Shown piece after piece: positions 21,005 through 34,100 of a stretch of 64,000 nt of DNA (position 1 is its first letter; every line of letters starts with the position of its first letter). The notes beneath the pieces are model-generated. The model was given only the letters and a program-made list of their open reading frames with translations, searched no databases and was not told the origin of the DNA. Position numbers and translations under genes: made by a program. Source of the DNA: Vishniacozyma victoriae (taxonomy: Eukaryota; Basidiomycota; Tremellomycetes; Tremellales; Bulleribasidiaceae); contig JADPYG010000088.1 of assembly GCA_017654735.1 (NCBI GenBank), positions 3,968,001 to 4,032,000 on the forward strand. Reading direction: 5' to 3'.

Positions 21005-21925
21005 CTATCCCTCAACTGTGCCCATTGACTCTACTCTACCCTTTCCTTTCGTCTCGCTATTGACCAAATCCGTCAGTGTTCTGAAAGCACTAGGGTTGAT
21101 CTGGACGATCTAATCATCAGCATCGTCCCTCGCAACGTGAGAATAGACCTACAGCTTCCCATTCCTGTCCGGGTTCCTCCTCTTCAATCTCCTCACACTC
21201 CGCTTTAACCTTCTCCCCCACCCTCTTGGCATCTTTACTAGGCATCGTAATCCTCACTCTCATCCTCACACGCCGGATAGGCAAGACATCACTCTCGCTC
21301 AATTTCTTGATCAATTCCAATGCCTGCGCTTTTGCCGGTTTATCAGTTTTGACTGAGAATCCAACTTCTCCTAACGCTTTCTCGATCATTCCAACGGTAT
21401 GTTTACGCGGGGGAGTCACGGATGGGTCGACAGTCATATCGGATACTAGAGTTGCGATTTCTCGTGATAAGGATTGAAGGTGATGTGAACGTTCGAGGTT
21501 GTTGATTTGGAGTTCTCCTTTACGTAGGATCTAAACATCAGCTCAGTTACTCAAGGTATTAGCCAACTGATGTACCTCCTCTACAACCTTGGACATTTCA
21601 GTAGTATTGAATGCTTTCTCCCAATCTTCTCGCTTTGCGACAGCTCCCTTCGAGACATTGGAGAAGACCTGCTCGATCTGAAGAATCTCCGAAAGGTCCT
21701 TCTCGCTGTCTGATTAGCTGTGCATACTGGAAAGGCGTGTATGATGTAGCTTACACATTTGACCTAAACTCTGATACTTTGTTCTTGTAACATGCTATCT
21801 CGAATCGTTTTCCGCCTTTCTTCATACGGACAATTGACACATTGGTCAATCTGCTGATCAGATCTATCACTCCTGAAATAGTATACATAAACTCACTTAA
21901 TCTGTGTTCCCGGTTGATTAATCAT
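21005..21925 (-). CDS. SDO1: Sdo1/SBDS ribosome maturation factor
   Basis: With the GTPase Efl1 it releases Tif6 (eIF6) from late pre-60S subunits in the cytoplasm. The first exon is 29 nt and encodes [10 protein letters not shown], the family N-terminus. Then the FYSH domain, [20 protein letters not shown] and [20 protein letters not shown]. The linker helices follow ([20 protein letters not shown]), and the Sdo1-specific [20 protein letters not shown]. The ferredoxin-like C-domain runs [16 protein letters not shown] to [20 protein letters not shown], ending SMGTVEG before TAG at 21007-21005. All three SBDS domains are present. Divergent from the SLC1-type gene, with 218 bp between starts. 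Confidence 0.96.
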
Positions 21926-22143
21926 TATGCTTGCTTTGATGTAGAGTATAACTTCTAGAACAGACAGATATTTAAGCAGCGAAGACGTCACGATGATATG
22001 ACGTGTTATTGATAGGTACTGAAACGCCTTCCCCGCACTGGTGCCTGCTTGAGATCCGGTCTAAGCGCATTTGTAGAGCAACTTCTTTAGTCACTCAAGA
22101 GTGGCCATTCAAATACCAGTGACACCTACAATACCCTACAACA
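21926..22143. promoter_or_regulatory. Shared SDO1/SLC1-type divergent promoter
   Basis: 218 bp between start codons, transcribed outward on both sides. No specific motif recognised. Confidence 0.45.
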
Positions 22144-23481
22144 ATGGCTTGGTGGATCATCAAACCAATAGTAGCCGTATCTGCTATCGCCGTATCTACC
22201 TTGGGTCTATTATCGACAAAGTATCAGAAAGCACGATTCTACCTTAACCTCGGTCTCTATTCGGGTACTTTGGGTATATGGAGTATATGGGGCGTGGTCG
22301 TTAGTATACTCGCCACCGCCGTTGGTCAGGTAAGCTACTTCCATCTCGCTTCTAAGTGAAATAGCTTACAATCCAGCGATTCGATACCAACTTTATTGGC
22401 AGGTCAAATCAATTATCAAGATGAGCGAGGCTGACGGAATAGTGGCTAGGACATTCTACTACACATGTGGAACACTTATTGGATGGCGTATGAACGTAGA
22501 GGGCCATGAGCATTTGACGAAGCTGTTGACTGCCCGAGATGGCAAACCTCAAAGCGCAGTCGTCATCGGAAACCATCAAAGGTGAGCTGCCGCACATCAG
22601 AAGTCGAGCTGACGGATAAGCTTTATCGACATTCTATTCCTTGGACGTATATTTCCCCGTAGAGCATCTATAATGGCCAAGCAGGAACTCAAGTGGATGC
22701 CTCTTTTAGGCCAGTACTGTGAGCTGACCCCCCACCTCAGATGACCAAGCTTATACCAGTAACCGCCTCTGGAGCAGTTTGGGTGAACCGCAAAGACCGT
22801 AAAGATGCCATGAGATCAATGCAGCAAGCAGGGGAGGATATGAAGAAGAATGGAGTAAGCTATCATCAATCCCGAGGGATCAAGCTGATGATAGATCTCA
22901 TTATGGGTTTTCCCAGAGGGTACACGTTCATTAGCTGCCGATCCTATTCTACTGCCATTCAAGAAGGGGGCTTTCCATCTCGCTGTTCAGGCTCAGGTGC
23001 CGATTGTGCCCGTTGTTTGCGAGAACTACTACCACCTCTTTGATACCAAGACACGGATGGACCGAGGTGATTTGACCATCAGAGGTGAGCTCGCTTCTCC
23101 CTTGGATGGGTGAAAGAGCTGACGTCAGTGCTACCTCCCATATCCACCGAAGGGATGACATCTGAAGACGTCGATACACTAGTCGAATCCACGAGATCAG
23201 CAATGGTCAAAGCCCTAGAAGAAATCTCCCGCCCAGGACCATCACATCAAACAGATATCAGACTTGCACCCGAAGACCTCCAGACACCTCTCGCAGAGTT
23301 ACCCAGACAACTTGGTCATATGGGTGATGCTACTCCAAGACGTCGGAACCAAGAAGACAGCGATGATACGCCTATGAAGGGGGGAAGTGACCTACGTAAA
23401 GTCGAGAGTAGGGGTGCGGAAACGACGGATGATGAGATGGATGATGATGCTGTTTTACTGAAGCGACCCAAGGGCGAGTAG
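22144..23481 (+). CDS. SLC1: 1-acyl-sn-glycerol-3-phosphate acyltransferase (Slc1-type)
   Basis: Acylates lysophosphatidic acid to phosphatidic acid in the ER or lipid-droplet membrane. The N-terminus is hydrophobic (two segments: [19 protein letters not shown] and [17 protein letters not shown]). The PlsC motifs are seen after splicing: motif [13 protein letters not shown] with His and Asp; motif II region [20 protein letters not shown]; motif [13 protein letters not shown]; and motif [17 protein letters not shown]. The C-terminal ~110 residues are acidic and Ser/Thr-rich ([21 protein letters not shown]), ending LLKRPKGE, longer than in yeast Slc1. Several introns have GTAAGC/GTGAGC donors. 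Assignment to AGPAT rather than GPAT rests on motif order and size. Confidence 0.9.
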
Positions 23482-23776
23482 GGTGTAAGCTGGATAAAAC
23501 TGAGCAGGGTTTATGGGCTAGGGTATCGATCACGAATTGTCATGCATGTATATAGCTATCATAGAGGGAGGGGTATCGCAGTACGAGCATTGAGTACACT
23601 AAAGACATAAGAAGGCTGCCACGCGGTTGCCAGTTCCAGGCGCGTTGACGTTTCACCCACCGCCAGATTCACTCCATCACTCTACATATCCTGCTTGCTT
23701 GTCACTTACTGTATCGCTAGTAGCTCAGCTTGTTCTCGTCCACGCAGGTCACATAAACAAGCAGAACTACTTCACA

Positions 23777-26411
23777 ATGTCGATGGCACCTCCCCGGAAA
23801 GGTAAGCTGCTTCCTTAAAGTCAGTTCAGGCAGCTGACAATCAGGGGAGAATTGGGAACTCCGTCAACAGCTCAATTCAGAGTACAGAGAAAAGCGAGCA
23901 GACGCAATCAAGCGAGTCATTGCGAATCACACGATTGGAAAGGACTGTAGTGGTCTCTTCCCAGATGTCGTCAAGAATATGGTGAGTCATCACAGAATGA
24001 CCAAGACAATGACTTATATCTAGCAAACGGAAGACCTGGAGCAGAAGAAATTGGTTTACCTCTATTTGATGAATTACGCAAAGACTCAGCCTGAGCTTGT
24101 TATCTTGGCTGTCAATACTTTCGTCAAGGTACGTCCTTTTTGTATGATATGGCTGATGAGTAGGATACCGCCGACCCCAATCCTTTGGTGAGGGCACTTG
24201 CTATTCGTACGATGTCGGTCCTCCGAGCCGACAAGATCCTGGATTACCTCGCGTCGCCTCTATCGAAATGTCTGAAGGATGAGAACCCATATGTCAGGAA
24301 AACGGCGGCTTTGTGCGTTGCTAAAGTGTTTGATCTCAAGCCGGAATTGTGTGTGGAATATGGATTTATCGATACCCTAAAAGATCTCATCGGAGATGGA
24401 AATCCAATGGTAAGCTCCCCATGTCCTGACAGATAGGACGCAAGCTGATGATAGGTCGTCGCAAATGCAGTAACAGCGCTTGCAGACATTCACGAAGCGT
24501 CATTGAACGCACCACCCTCCCGCCCAAGCTCACCAAATGGCTCTTCACCACCCCCATCGTCCCGCCCACATCTATCTACATTCATCATCGACCCCCCAAC
24601 GCTCTCCAAGCTCCTCATGGCTCTAAATGAATGCTCGGAATGGGGACGTATCGCTCTACTATCGACACTTGCGCGATACAAAGCTCAAGATGTTGAGGAG
24701 AGTGAACATATCTGTGAAAGAGTCTTGCCACAATTCCAACATGTTAATGCTGCTGTCGTTCTGGGAGCTGTCAAGGTCATTATGATTCACATGAAGAATG
24801 TGCAGCGGGAAGAACTGCTCAAGCAGCTCACGAGAAAGATGGCTCCTCCTCTAGGTTAGCTGCCGGAGCCTCGTTCAACGAGGATTGAAGCTGATGGACA
24901 GTCACTCTGATCTCGTCCGCTCCTGAAGTCCAATGGGTCGCTCTACGAAACATCAACCTCCTACTGCAGAAACGTCCAGATATTCTCGCAAACGAAATGA
25001 GGGTATTCTTCTGTAAATACAATGATCCACCTTATGTCAAGGTGGAGAAGTTGGAAATCATGGTCAGGCTCGCAAGTGACAAGAATGTCGACACTCTGCT
25101 CGGGGAATTGAAAGAGTGAGTCCACCGTTTTGTCTAAGAATCATGCTGGATCTAAGATGGATGCTGATGGCAGGTATGCTTCCGAGGTCGATGTGGATTT
25201 CGTGAGGAAGGCTGTTAGGGCGATTGGACAGGTTGCTATCAAGATCGAATCTGCGGCTGAGCGATGTGTCGGTGTATTGATGGATTTGATCGAGACTAGG
25301 GTCAGCTATGTCGTCCAAGAGGCAGTCATTGTCATCAAGGTATGTGTTGTGGATCCGAGCACTAGACATAATTGACAGACAGGACATTTTCCGACGATAC
25401 CCCCACAACTATGAGGGTATCATCCCTACTTTGTGTGCGAACTTGGAGGAGCTGGATGAACCAGAAGCAAAGGCCTCATTAATCTGGATTATTGGAGAGT
25501 ACGCCGAGAAGATTGATAATGCCGATGAGCTGCTGGGGACATTCTTGGAAGCGTTCAAGGAGGAAAGCTATCCCGTGAGTTATACTTCGAGACTGGAGAA
25601 TCCTGCTAACTTGCCCAGGTCCAGCTTCAGACGCTGACTGCGATTGTCAAGCTGTTCTTGAAGAAGCCCGACGAGTCACAGGCGGTAGTCCAGCGAGTCC
25701 TACAAGCTGCTACAAAAGACTGCGATAGTCCCGATGTACGGGATAGGGCATATATCTACTGGCGTCTATTGTCATCTGATCCAGCTGCTGCCAAGGTAAG
25801 TCGAGTACTATGACTACAGCTGATATTAGGCGGTCGTTTTATCTGTCCGACCACCCATTAGTCTTCCCCAAACTACTGTGGCTCCTGCTATCCTCGAGGA
25901 GTTGTTGAGCGAGATCTCATCTCTGGCTAGTGTGTATCATAAGCCTGCTGCTACTTTCATTGGTAAAGGCCGACTTGGCGCTGAAGAGATGGCAAAGCGT
26001 ACTGTCGAGTAAGTCAGATGTCGCGGATCGGGAATACGACTGACACGCAGACCCGAGGACGATGCATCCCGCGAGAAAGCCTTACAAACAGTCGTGGCCG
26101 GCAATCAAGCCGAGAACCTACTAGACTTCGACGACGAACCCTCCAATCCAGCAGACAACAATACCCTAGTTTCAGACGGTATCATCTCCAACAAAGCAAT
26201 TGCATCCGCTGCTAAATCTACGAATCCCCTGGACGAACTCATGGACCTATTCTCGACGGCTAGTATGACTGCACCTGCTGCTCAGCCTGTGATGAACACG
26301 AGTGATTCTTTCGATGGCCTAGGTATGGGTTCGAGTTCACCTGCTCCTGTTCCTGTTGCTCCCCAACCTGGGGCCAAGAAGCAGGATGATGATTTACTTG
26401 GCTTGTTTTGA
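23777..26411 (+). CDS. AP-1 complex beta adaptin (Apl2-like)
   Basis: Large subunit of a clathrin adaptor at the trans-Golgi/endosome. The first exon is 25 nt (23777-23801). The N-terminal HEAT-repeat trunk covers nearly the whole protein: [115 protein letters not shown]; and [13 protein letters not shown]. The hinge holds a clathrin-box-like NLLDFDDE, and the C-terminus ends DDDLLGLF. There is no appendage (ear) domain, as is usual for fungal AP-1/AP-2 beta chains. An insertion rich in Pro/Ser ([17 protein letters not shown]) interrupts the trunk near residue 180. AP-1 rather than AP-2 is the more likely choice from overall resemblance, so no symbol is fixed. Confidence 0.92.
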
Positions 26412-26953
26412 TTTGATGGGTATGATAGGATTTAGATGCATATGTACAGGATATCAGGCTACCCGTACTTCTCCATCTTCCCCGGGTCATGCATTGCCCA
26501 GTATTGCATATAAATGGTTGATGGCCGGCATAGACCGGTAACCACGTGAATTACAACCGACGTTGATGTGTTCGTCATCGGCGCAGTAACTAGTCTGTCT
26601 ATAGAGTAACTATAGTTTCACTTCTCACTCCTTTCTCATTTGGATATCAACAACAATCATACTGTACATTCCTTAGGATACAATGATCTCAGTACTGTAT
26701 ATATAATCCTAGCATATACATCCACCCCATCTTCATACCGCATCGACTCCCACACTCCTTTCATACTGGTTCATTCTTCAAGAACGCGTCCAGCTTCACG
26801 CGATTCAGCCGGCGTTCCTCTCTCGACCATCCGTCTGTCAGCCTCCGTATCGAGGAATCAAGCTAGTCGGCCACGAATCGTAAGTCATAACCATACCCCT
26901 GATCATTGACCACAGCGCTGAATCTCTCAGAATCTCCTTTGTGGTCAGGCAAG
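26412..26953. other. Intergenic: promoter of the RRM gene
   Basis: 3' flank of the adaptin gene and the 5' region of the next plus-strand gene. Several splice-like signals (such as CGTAAGTCAT at about 26879) suggest a 5' UTR intron, but no coding exon is supported. Confidence 0.4.
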
Positions 26954-29789
26954 ATGTCTATTGTCCAGACCAACGGAGAGGCGGTGTCATCTGAACCAAC
27001 CGAGACAGCTCAAACGCGTCCTAATGGTGTATGCACCCATACCTTCGTGCTGTATGACGCTGATGAAGTAGCTAACACTCCCGACCCAAGGGGAAGAGAA
27101 TGAACCCTCCCCCACGCGTCCACCTACTTCCGCAGAGATTGAAGCTGTTATAGCTGCTGCTATGGCTAATGCCCCTCCCGTTCATTCTAGCTATGATAAT
27201 CTTGATGGTGCGTTTCTTTAATCTCACAGGAAGGAGAGAGCTAACATAAAGGCCGCTCGACACCCCTTATGACCAATCTCCTTCCAGCTGCTGTGGGCGC
27301 TGATGGCCGAGTCAACTTGTTCGTAGGGAATGTGAGTCATCATGACATATACCATAGTCATAGCTGATGAAAGCTACCGTATAGAGTCAGATGGCAGGAT
27401 TTGAAAGACTTGTTTAGAAAGGCGGGGACGGTATTGAGGGCGGACGTGAGCTTGGGACCTGAAAATCGGAGTCGGGGATATGGGACTGTTCTCATGGGTA
27501 GTAGGGAAGATGCTGCTCGTGCTATCGGTAAGCTTAACCCTGAACAAGATCGGCAAGAGCTTATACTCAGATCGATACAACGGTTTCTCGTGGCAGACTC
27601 GAACGCTTGAAGTACGACCTGATCGATTACCACCTGAATATGAACCCCAGCAGCCTATCAACCTGAATCAAGGTCCAAATCGAGGACCGATGTATCCTTA
27701 CAACGGAAATCATCATCCACACCAAGGGCCACCCGGTCAAGGCTGGCAACGCCCACCACACATGCAACATCATCCTATGACGATGGCGAATGGCCCACCG
27801 ATGCCCGGGAATGGGATGTACATGCCCCATCATCAACCGTATCTTAATGGTTCAATTCGATCACATTCACCCGCTCTATCATTCACTCAAAATGGCATGC
27901 CTATGCCTATGCCGCTCTCGGGGCAGAACACGGGTTCTCACGGATATGGACATATGGGCGCTTCTCCCCTAGCTGGATCATTAACTGTTGGAGGTGATCC
28001 TATCGCAAGGGTCGGGTCATCAGCTTCAAATCCCCATGGTATTTCACCTCATTTGGCACATCTCTCCCTTCCTCGCGCTCCATCACCGGCAATACTAGGA
28101 ACAGGCTCGCGACCACCTTCAAGTCAAGGACATCATTCCGCATCTTCTCATGGTAGTCATGCCAATGGAGCTGGGTTCGCTCGAGCTAGCTTTAGCAGTC
28201 AAGGTCTTCCTGGAGATGTCCCGTTCCCACATCGGGGTAGTATTGATCATGGGCATGTACCCCACCTTGAGGGATTGGGGCAGAGAGGACCTGGCCTCGG
28301 ACCGCCAGAGACGCTTCATGACCGTGTCATCTTTGTTTCTAATGTGAGCTACTGTGTTCAAGTCGACGGGTCTCAGCTAATCGATAGTTACCTCTTTCCA
28401 TGCAGTGGCAGGAGCTTAAGGACCTGCTTCGTCCAGCAGGGCTTATCATTCGGGCCGAGTAAGCCCACCGACGATCACAGCAATGGATGAGCTGACTAGT
28501 AGTGTACTTACCAATGCGGAAGGTCGACCGAGGGGGTTCGGAACAGCCCTCTTTGGCGCCGTTGAGGATGCTGCTCGGGCCGTATCCATGTTCAATGGGT
28601 AAGCTTAGACCAGCACACAATCTCAAGGGAGCTGACAGTCAGATGCGAGATAGGAGGTCAGCGAATACGGGTAATACTCGAGCGAGATAGTCAACACCAC
28701 GATCCAAGACGGGCCTCTAACTCGAATAGTCAGTCTGACGCATCTGCTCTTGGCCTAGGCGAACCGAACGGCACTACATCGGCACCAGAGTCTGCCAAAG
28801 AAACCCCCGTGTCGTCGCCCTCGGCTCAGCATCGCCCTGCACCACGACTTGCATCTCGAGTCCCATGGAATCTCAACCTTCAAAATCAGTCCACACCTAT
28901 TCGTGGCTCAAACAATGGACCCGATTCTACACCACGATTCCGAAGTTTCAATACCAATATGGGTCCTGACACGACACCGCACTTCCGTCAGGCTCAACAC
29001 CCTGGTCCAATCGCTATGCCACCCTGGAATCCCAACGAGTACCAAAACCCACTCAGTCCACTACAAACTCGCGGTCTACCTCCAATGACGCCTTCAATGC
29101 CTGGATTTGTGTTTAATAATTCATACCCTGAAACCCCACCTGTTCCTCATCATTTCATGGGCCCCTTCTCGCCTGGATTACCTATCTCTAGTCCAAATGG
29201 GTATGGGTTCAATCCATTCTTGAACCCTGCTCCTGGTGCTCCTATCTATCGACCGCAGATGGGTGGATCAGCTCAATTGGGTACACCTACCACCCAGGCT
29301 TTCCCAGTCAATACCGCCCGACAGTACCCCGGTACGCCAGCTGCACCTGGTGCACCAGTGGGTAATCAGAATAACGGCGATTACTTCCCACCTACAATTG
29401 CCGAGGCCAATGAGAATCCATCAACGCCTACGCCACCACCTATGGCACCTCGGACTGCTAGTCAGCAGGTATTGAACGCTCGCGATAGGCTTGCTCCTTC
29501 TGCTCCAGTCTCGGAACAGGTGAACGAACTGGTCCCCATGACGGCTTCAATGTCGCTTAATTCTCTAATTCCCACTACTCAGGATACGCCTCCAACGCCC
29601 ACCGGTCGGCCTAAACGATCTGCATCAAATGGAAACCTCTCACGACTCGTTTCTAATGGTGAAAAGGGGAATACATTGGTTGACTCTGAACCGTCTAGTC
29701 CGGTGAATGGGAGATTAAGTTTGGATGAACAACGACCCGAGACGAATGGGAATGGGGAGAGGAGGGCTAGTTTTGGGGATCAGCGTTAG
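26954..29789 (+). CDS. hnRNP-M/Gbp2-type protein with two RRMs
   Basis: mRNA-binding protein. The first RRM, assembled over several introns, reads [20 protein letters not shown] then [20 protein letters not shown] and [18 protein letters not shown]. The second, about 300 residues later, reads [20 protein letters not shown] then [20 protein letters not shown] and [20 protein letters not shown]. Both have the NLP-W-xLKD-F and DV-x-GRSRG-G patterns of the Gbp2/Hrb1/hnRNP M group. The linker is rich in Pro/His/Gly/Met. The long C-tail is Pro/Asn/Ser-rich with TPxxP repeats ([20 protein letters not shown]). The start at 26954 has AAG-ATG context; an upstream exon is possible. The protein is larger than yeast Gbp2 and lacks visible RGG repeats, so no symbol is given. 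Confidence 0.85.
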
Positions 29790-29943
29790 AGTAGACTTTG
29801 GGAGAGGTTGTATTGATAGGAGGGTAGCATTGGTTTTGGTTTCAGGTCATTCATAATTCTCATTTCTCATTTTCACAAGACTTAGCATGGTTTCATGGTC
29901 ATGATTTCCCTTGATATGCAGCTATTTTACATTCATTCTACTC

Positions 29944-30988
29944 TTATGAGGATTTATCCAATCGTCCAGCTCGTTCACTCGTTGCGTCCGTCACTATCAT
30001 CAGCTGATGTACTGCAAGGGCGGGGCAGCTTACATTTCCATGCAGGTTCCCACTTTTCTTGTCCATCCAATTGAAGACATGGATTCCGTATTGTGTTGTG
30101 TGTACTTCCTAGACTTGTGTATCCCTCGTCGTACAGCTCGCAGTATGGTACGTCTAGTTCTCGGAGGAAAGCCCATATTTCCGCGTACGACCAGTCAAGG
30201 AGTGGGTGTATACGGAGTAATTTTGGCCAGGATGGGTCTGTTGGTGCGAGTATTGGGACGTCTGATATCAGCTTTGTGTGTCTCTAACGGCCAACAAGAC
30301 CGAAGCAGGAAGGAAGGTTAGCTCACCCCCATTAGGGTCACTCCTGCGTGTACCCATCAACATTGCGCTAACTCCCTCACCGCCCTCACAACCCAGATAA
30401 GCCTTTAACGCAGCTTTCATCCCACCTCCGAAATGATGTAGATCGATATTATATCCTTTCGCCGTATCTAGCACAAATTGGTCCAGCGTTGGAAAAGGGT
30501 TAGGAGCGGTAATATAAATCGACCGAATAGGGGGGTAGAGTGATGAAGTGGATGCTTCTTGTATATGATCTGTGAGTTCGGTCTCGGATGTTGAAGGGTG
30601 GAGTGTGTTTGTATGGTGGTCTGTTGGAATTGGGGGAAGCGTTGTGCGTGATGGGGTGAGATCGGAGGGTGGGGATTGATGTCGGGCGTAGAGGACTGCC
30701 GCTAGGAGGTGAAGGAGGACGGTACCTGTCGTTCAGCTAGATTCTTATATCTTCATTCTAGGATAGCTTACAGTCTTTTCCGCCATTGAATGAGATTGCG
30801 ACTTGGCGTTCACTATCAGTTAGCTCTGTTTGGACCATGTAAAAATAAGCCTACCCTAAATCATCGAGCAGCGTGGTGATGAGCTCAAGAGCTTGACCGA
30901 TCTTAGTTCCCAGTGTATCCGGTTGTTTCCCTCTTTGCAGTGTCCTCAACAGTCTCTCAGCACTAAGCTGTTCTCCTGCTCCTGCCAT
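29944..30988 (-). CDS. FAD1: FAD synthase (FMN adenylyltransferase)
   Basis: Transfers AMP from ATP to FMN, giving FAD. PAPS-reductase-fold family. Starts [23 protein letters not shown]-binding [20 protein letters not shown]; a loop rich in Thr/Pro/Ser; [60 protein letters not shown] then [37 protein letters not shown]; and after the last intron [16 protein letters not shown] and TAA at 29946-29944. SFNGGKD, GTRRSDP and the TSLG-x-T-x-x-NP block are diagnostic. The final exon restores the ERAGR tail seen in other FAD1 proteins. Its stop lies 154 bp from the convergent RNA-binding gene. Confidence 0.95.
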
Positions 30989-31194
30989 ATTATCAATATG
31001 GAATCAAGTGGGGATAGTATAGTAATGCTGAATCAAGAACACACAAGATGATCAGCTGATTGATTTCAATTTTGATTCCGTTATCTATCACACACCAATG
31101 ACCACATTCAACCACCTCATCCCATCCCTCTCTCCTTTACTTCTCATCACCAAAGGGTGACAATGTCTTCAGTATAGATCGGCCCATCAACAGG
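30989..31194. promoter_or_regulatory. Shared FAD1/MED14 divergent promoter
   Basis: 206 bp between start codons. It contains a short ATG TCT TCA GTA TAG mini-ORF at about 31163-31177 upstream of MED14. No named motif recognised. Confidence 0.45.
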
Positions 31195-34100
31195 ATGTCC
31201 GGATACACCTACAAGCAGGAACAGCCCGAAGCTGGTCCATCAAAACGAAACACCAGCGGCAGCAGTAGCGGCAGAAATCACAATCTAAATACAAACCCAC
31301 AATTATCGTCGGAACCATGGTTCGCGTATCCAACCCCACCGCCCGAGATATTGGACGCGGAACTGCCACCATATATGGATTCAGAGAATTACCCAATGGG
31401 ACATATGCTGGATAGGCTATCGAGGAAAGCTCACGGAGATCTAAAGACACTTGTCACGGAAACGTATGTGACTTTATAGGTGCTCAAGGAAGAGCTAATG
31501 TCAGATTACCAAAGCTGGAACCAAGGCAGCGGCCTCGACAAGTCATCAACTATGCGACAAATACACGGCAAGCTGTATTGAAGTATTTAGCGGTATTACG
31601 ATGGAAGACCCAAGTGGACGTCCCAACGATCATACCGGCCGAAGTACCTAGTCAAACACAATCTGCCTTCCCAACTCCACATTCTAATGGGGATACCTAC
31701 TCGCCTGGTATGGCAGGGATGAAAGGAAAGGGCAAGATGAACGAGGATGTCAAGCCGACTACGATCAGAGGGAAAGTAACGGACGCGAAGCGGGTTACGG
31801 AATATTTGCAGTATCAAAACAGCCAGCATGATATGGCTGTTGGACATATTCAGCATGCTGCAAAGCAGCTTGAATCACTCAGGTTAGCTTGGTTTCTTGG
31901 ACGCGTGAAATTGAAAGCTGACACAACAGGGTTCGTAATCCAGACTTGCTCACTGCGCTCTCACTCCTCACGCTGGGGACGTACGACCGGCTTCCGTCCG
32001 ACCTCACCGAAGCGTTCACACCCCGGAAAGTACTTACTAATGGCTCGATACTGGACACACTGCGCCGGCTGGACGCACATATTCTCTATCGGCTCAAATG
32101 TATCGACTACGTCCCGCCTGATTTAGCAATAGAGAGGATAATGGATGGACGGGCATATGTGACTGGTGGACAGGGAAGCTGGAGGGCGGAGTTGTCATTG
32201 ACTGGATTCGGGGAGGATGTATCAAGTCGATGGTGGTTAACGGGTGTCGAGTGGTTGTGGAAAAGTCGGAGTGATGAGAAAGGAAAAGGAGGGAAGCGGT
32301 TCAAGGGAGTGGAACGACAGGAGATTCTGGATCTAGTGAATCGGGAGATATTACCACCTGAGGATACCGGCGCCGACGCTACAACGGTTGAAGTAGAGAA
32401 TGAGGTCGAAGGGCCAAAGAAGGTGGATGCGCCCCTGGTCCGCCTGGTCAACTTTATCCGTAAGCTAGTCAGCCCGGTGCCATTTCAAGCTAACACATCA
32501 GAACACCTTTCTCTGACTTATCAACTGGAAGTACTCTTTCAGCAGGCCATGACTTTGAGCAGAGAGAAATGGCGTAATCATCTCATGGTCGAAATTGATC
32601 GTCCGAAGAAAAAGCTGGTTCTCAAATATTGGATGTAAGTCAATACCACCAGGAAACCCGTGTCGGTGCTAATCACTAGTCGACCTCGCCCCACGCAAGC
32701 TCCACCTCAAGGCAAACGACCAGGAAATGTTCCCCAGCCACCACAGCCGACTGGTTTGCGTACACCAATGCTAGGGGCAACTATCACCATCTCCATTGGT
32801 GAATTACAAACAGCTGCAACAGGGATGGAGGAGATTCAGAAAGCTATTGCAGAATGTGATAATACTCCATTGGAGCGATCATTACGATTAGGCCTGAAAG
32901 TCAAGTGGGAGATCGGAGAAGCAGGTGTAGGAGGCGGTTGGAAAGCTGGAGACGCCAGGGATGAGAGCAGTCTGCAATTGAATCCATCATCTCTATCGAT
33001 CGACGACATCCTATCGCCAGCGACCCGCGATCATGCGGCTCACCTGACTCGACATTACGCTACACCGCTCATCGCCAATCGCACCCCCCTCATCGAACCT
33101 ACGCTGGAAACAACCGACTCACGTCCTTTAGTAGTTCGAGTACCCATCCCAGCTCAGAAACGGAATGTCGGGCTCAAAGTTTCTGTCTCGCCTTTTACTG
33201 GTCTGCTCGAGATAGAGGATGAAGGGGCCAAGTTTTCGGCTTCGGGAAGTGATGAGAGGGGAAATCGAACGAGGCTGGCTACGAATGGGGTTAATACTGG
33301 GATGACTCCGCTTGGTGAAGCTTTACGGCGGCTGGTCATGGCTGTAAGTCTCATCTCAATTCAAAGAGCGAGACTGATTGTAGATCTTCATAGATGGTCT
33401 CGAGAACCAGATGCGTCAACTTGGATGGTCACCCATCCGTAAACTACCAATCAAGCTCAGCGGTACGTCCTCGTACATTTACAGAGCTGATATTAGAACT
33501 CGCCAGTTCGGAACTCCTGCCCGCATCTACCATATTTATCCCCCTTCCCACCTCGGACCTTCACTACCTCATTGTCAGGATTTCCACAAATGGCTTAATC
33601 TTTGAATTACTTCGTATAGCAAGGGTTGCAGTTCAAAATGGACCTGGGATGAAACTTGCTGTTGATAGTCGGTCGCCTTTACCTCTTAAGACATTGAGGC
33701 AGAGGAGGAAGGATGCTAAAGGGAAGCGAAAGGCGGACGGGGAGGGTGAGAAGACGATAGCTGCAGTGCTACCTGTGATCGAGGAGCCAGAAGCGTTTGG
33801 GTGAGTCGCGCGACGCAAAGGAGTGGGCATATACTGATCAACAGCTTCGATGTGGACTCGCAGGACCTGAAGGATCTGTTTATCCTCTCAAAGTACTTCC
33901 ACTTGATACATCGAAATGGTATGGGCGCTGACTTGTAGTGCCTCTGTTGCAAAGATCCTTGTCGAACAGCAACTCAAAGACCGCTCGATCCCATTTACAG
34001 AGAAACTGCCCGAACTATCTGGTCCCAACGCCCCTCGAAGCTCATCTGCCGTAGCGGGTATGATCGCAACTGTAGTAGTCAAGGTGGAAGATCTCCTGCA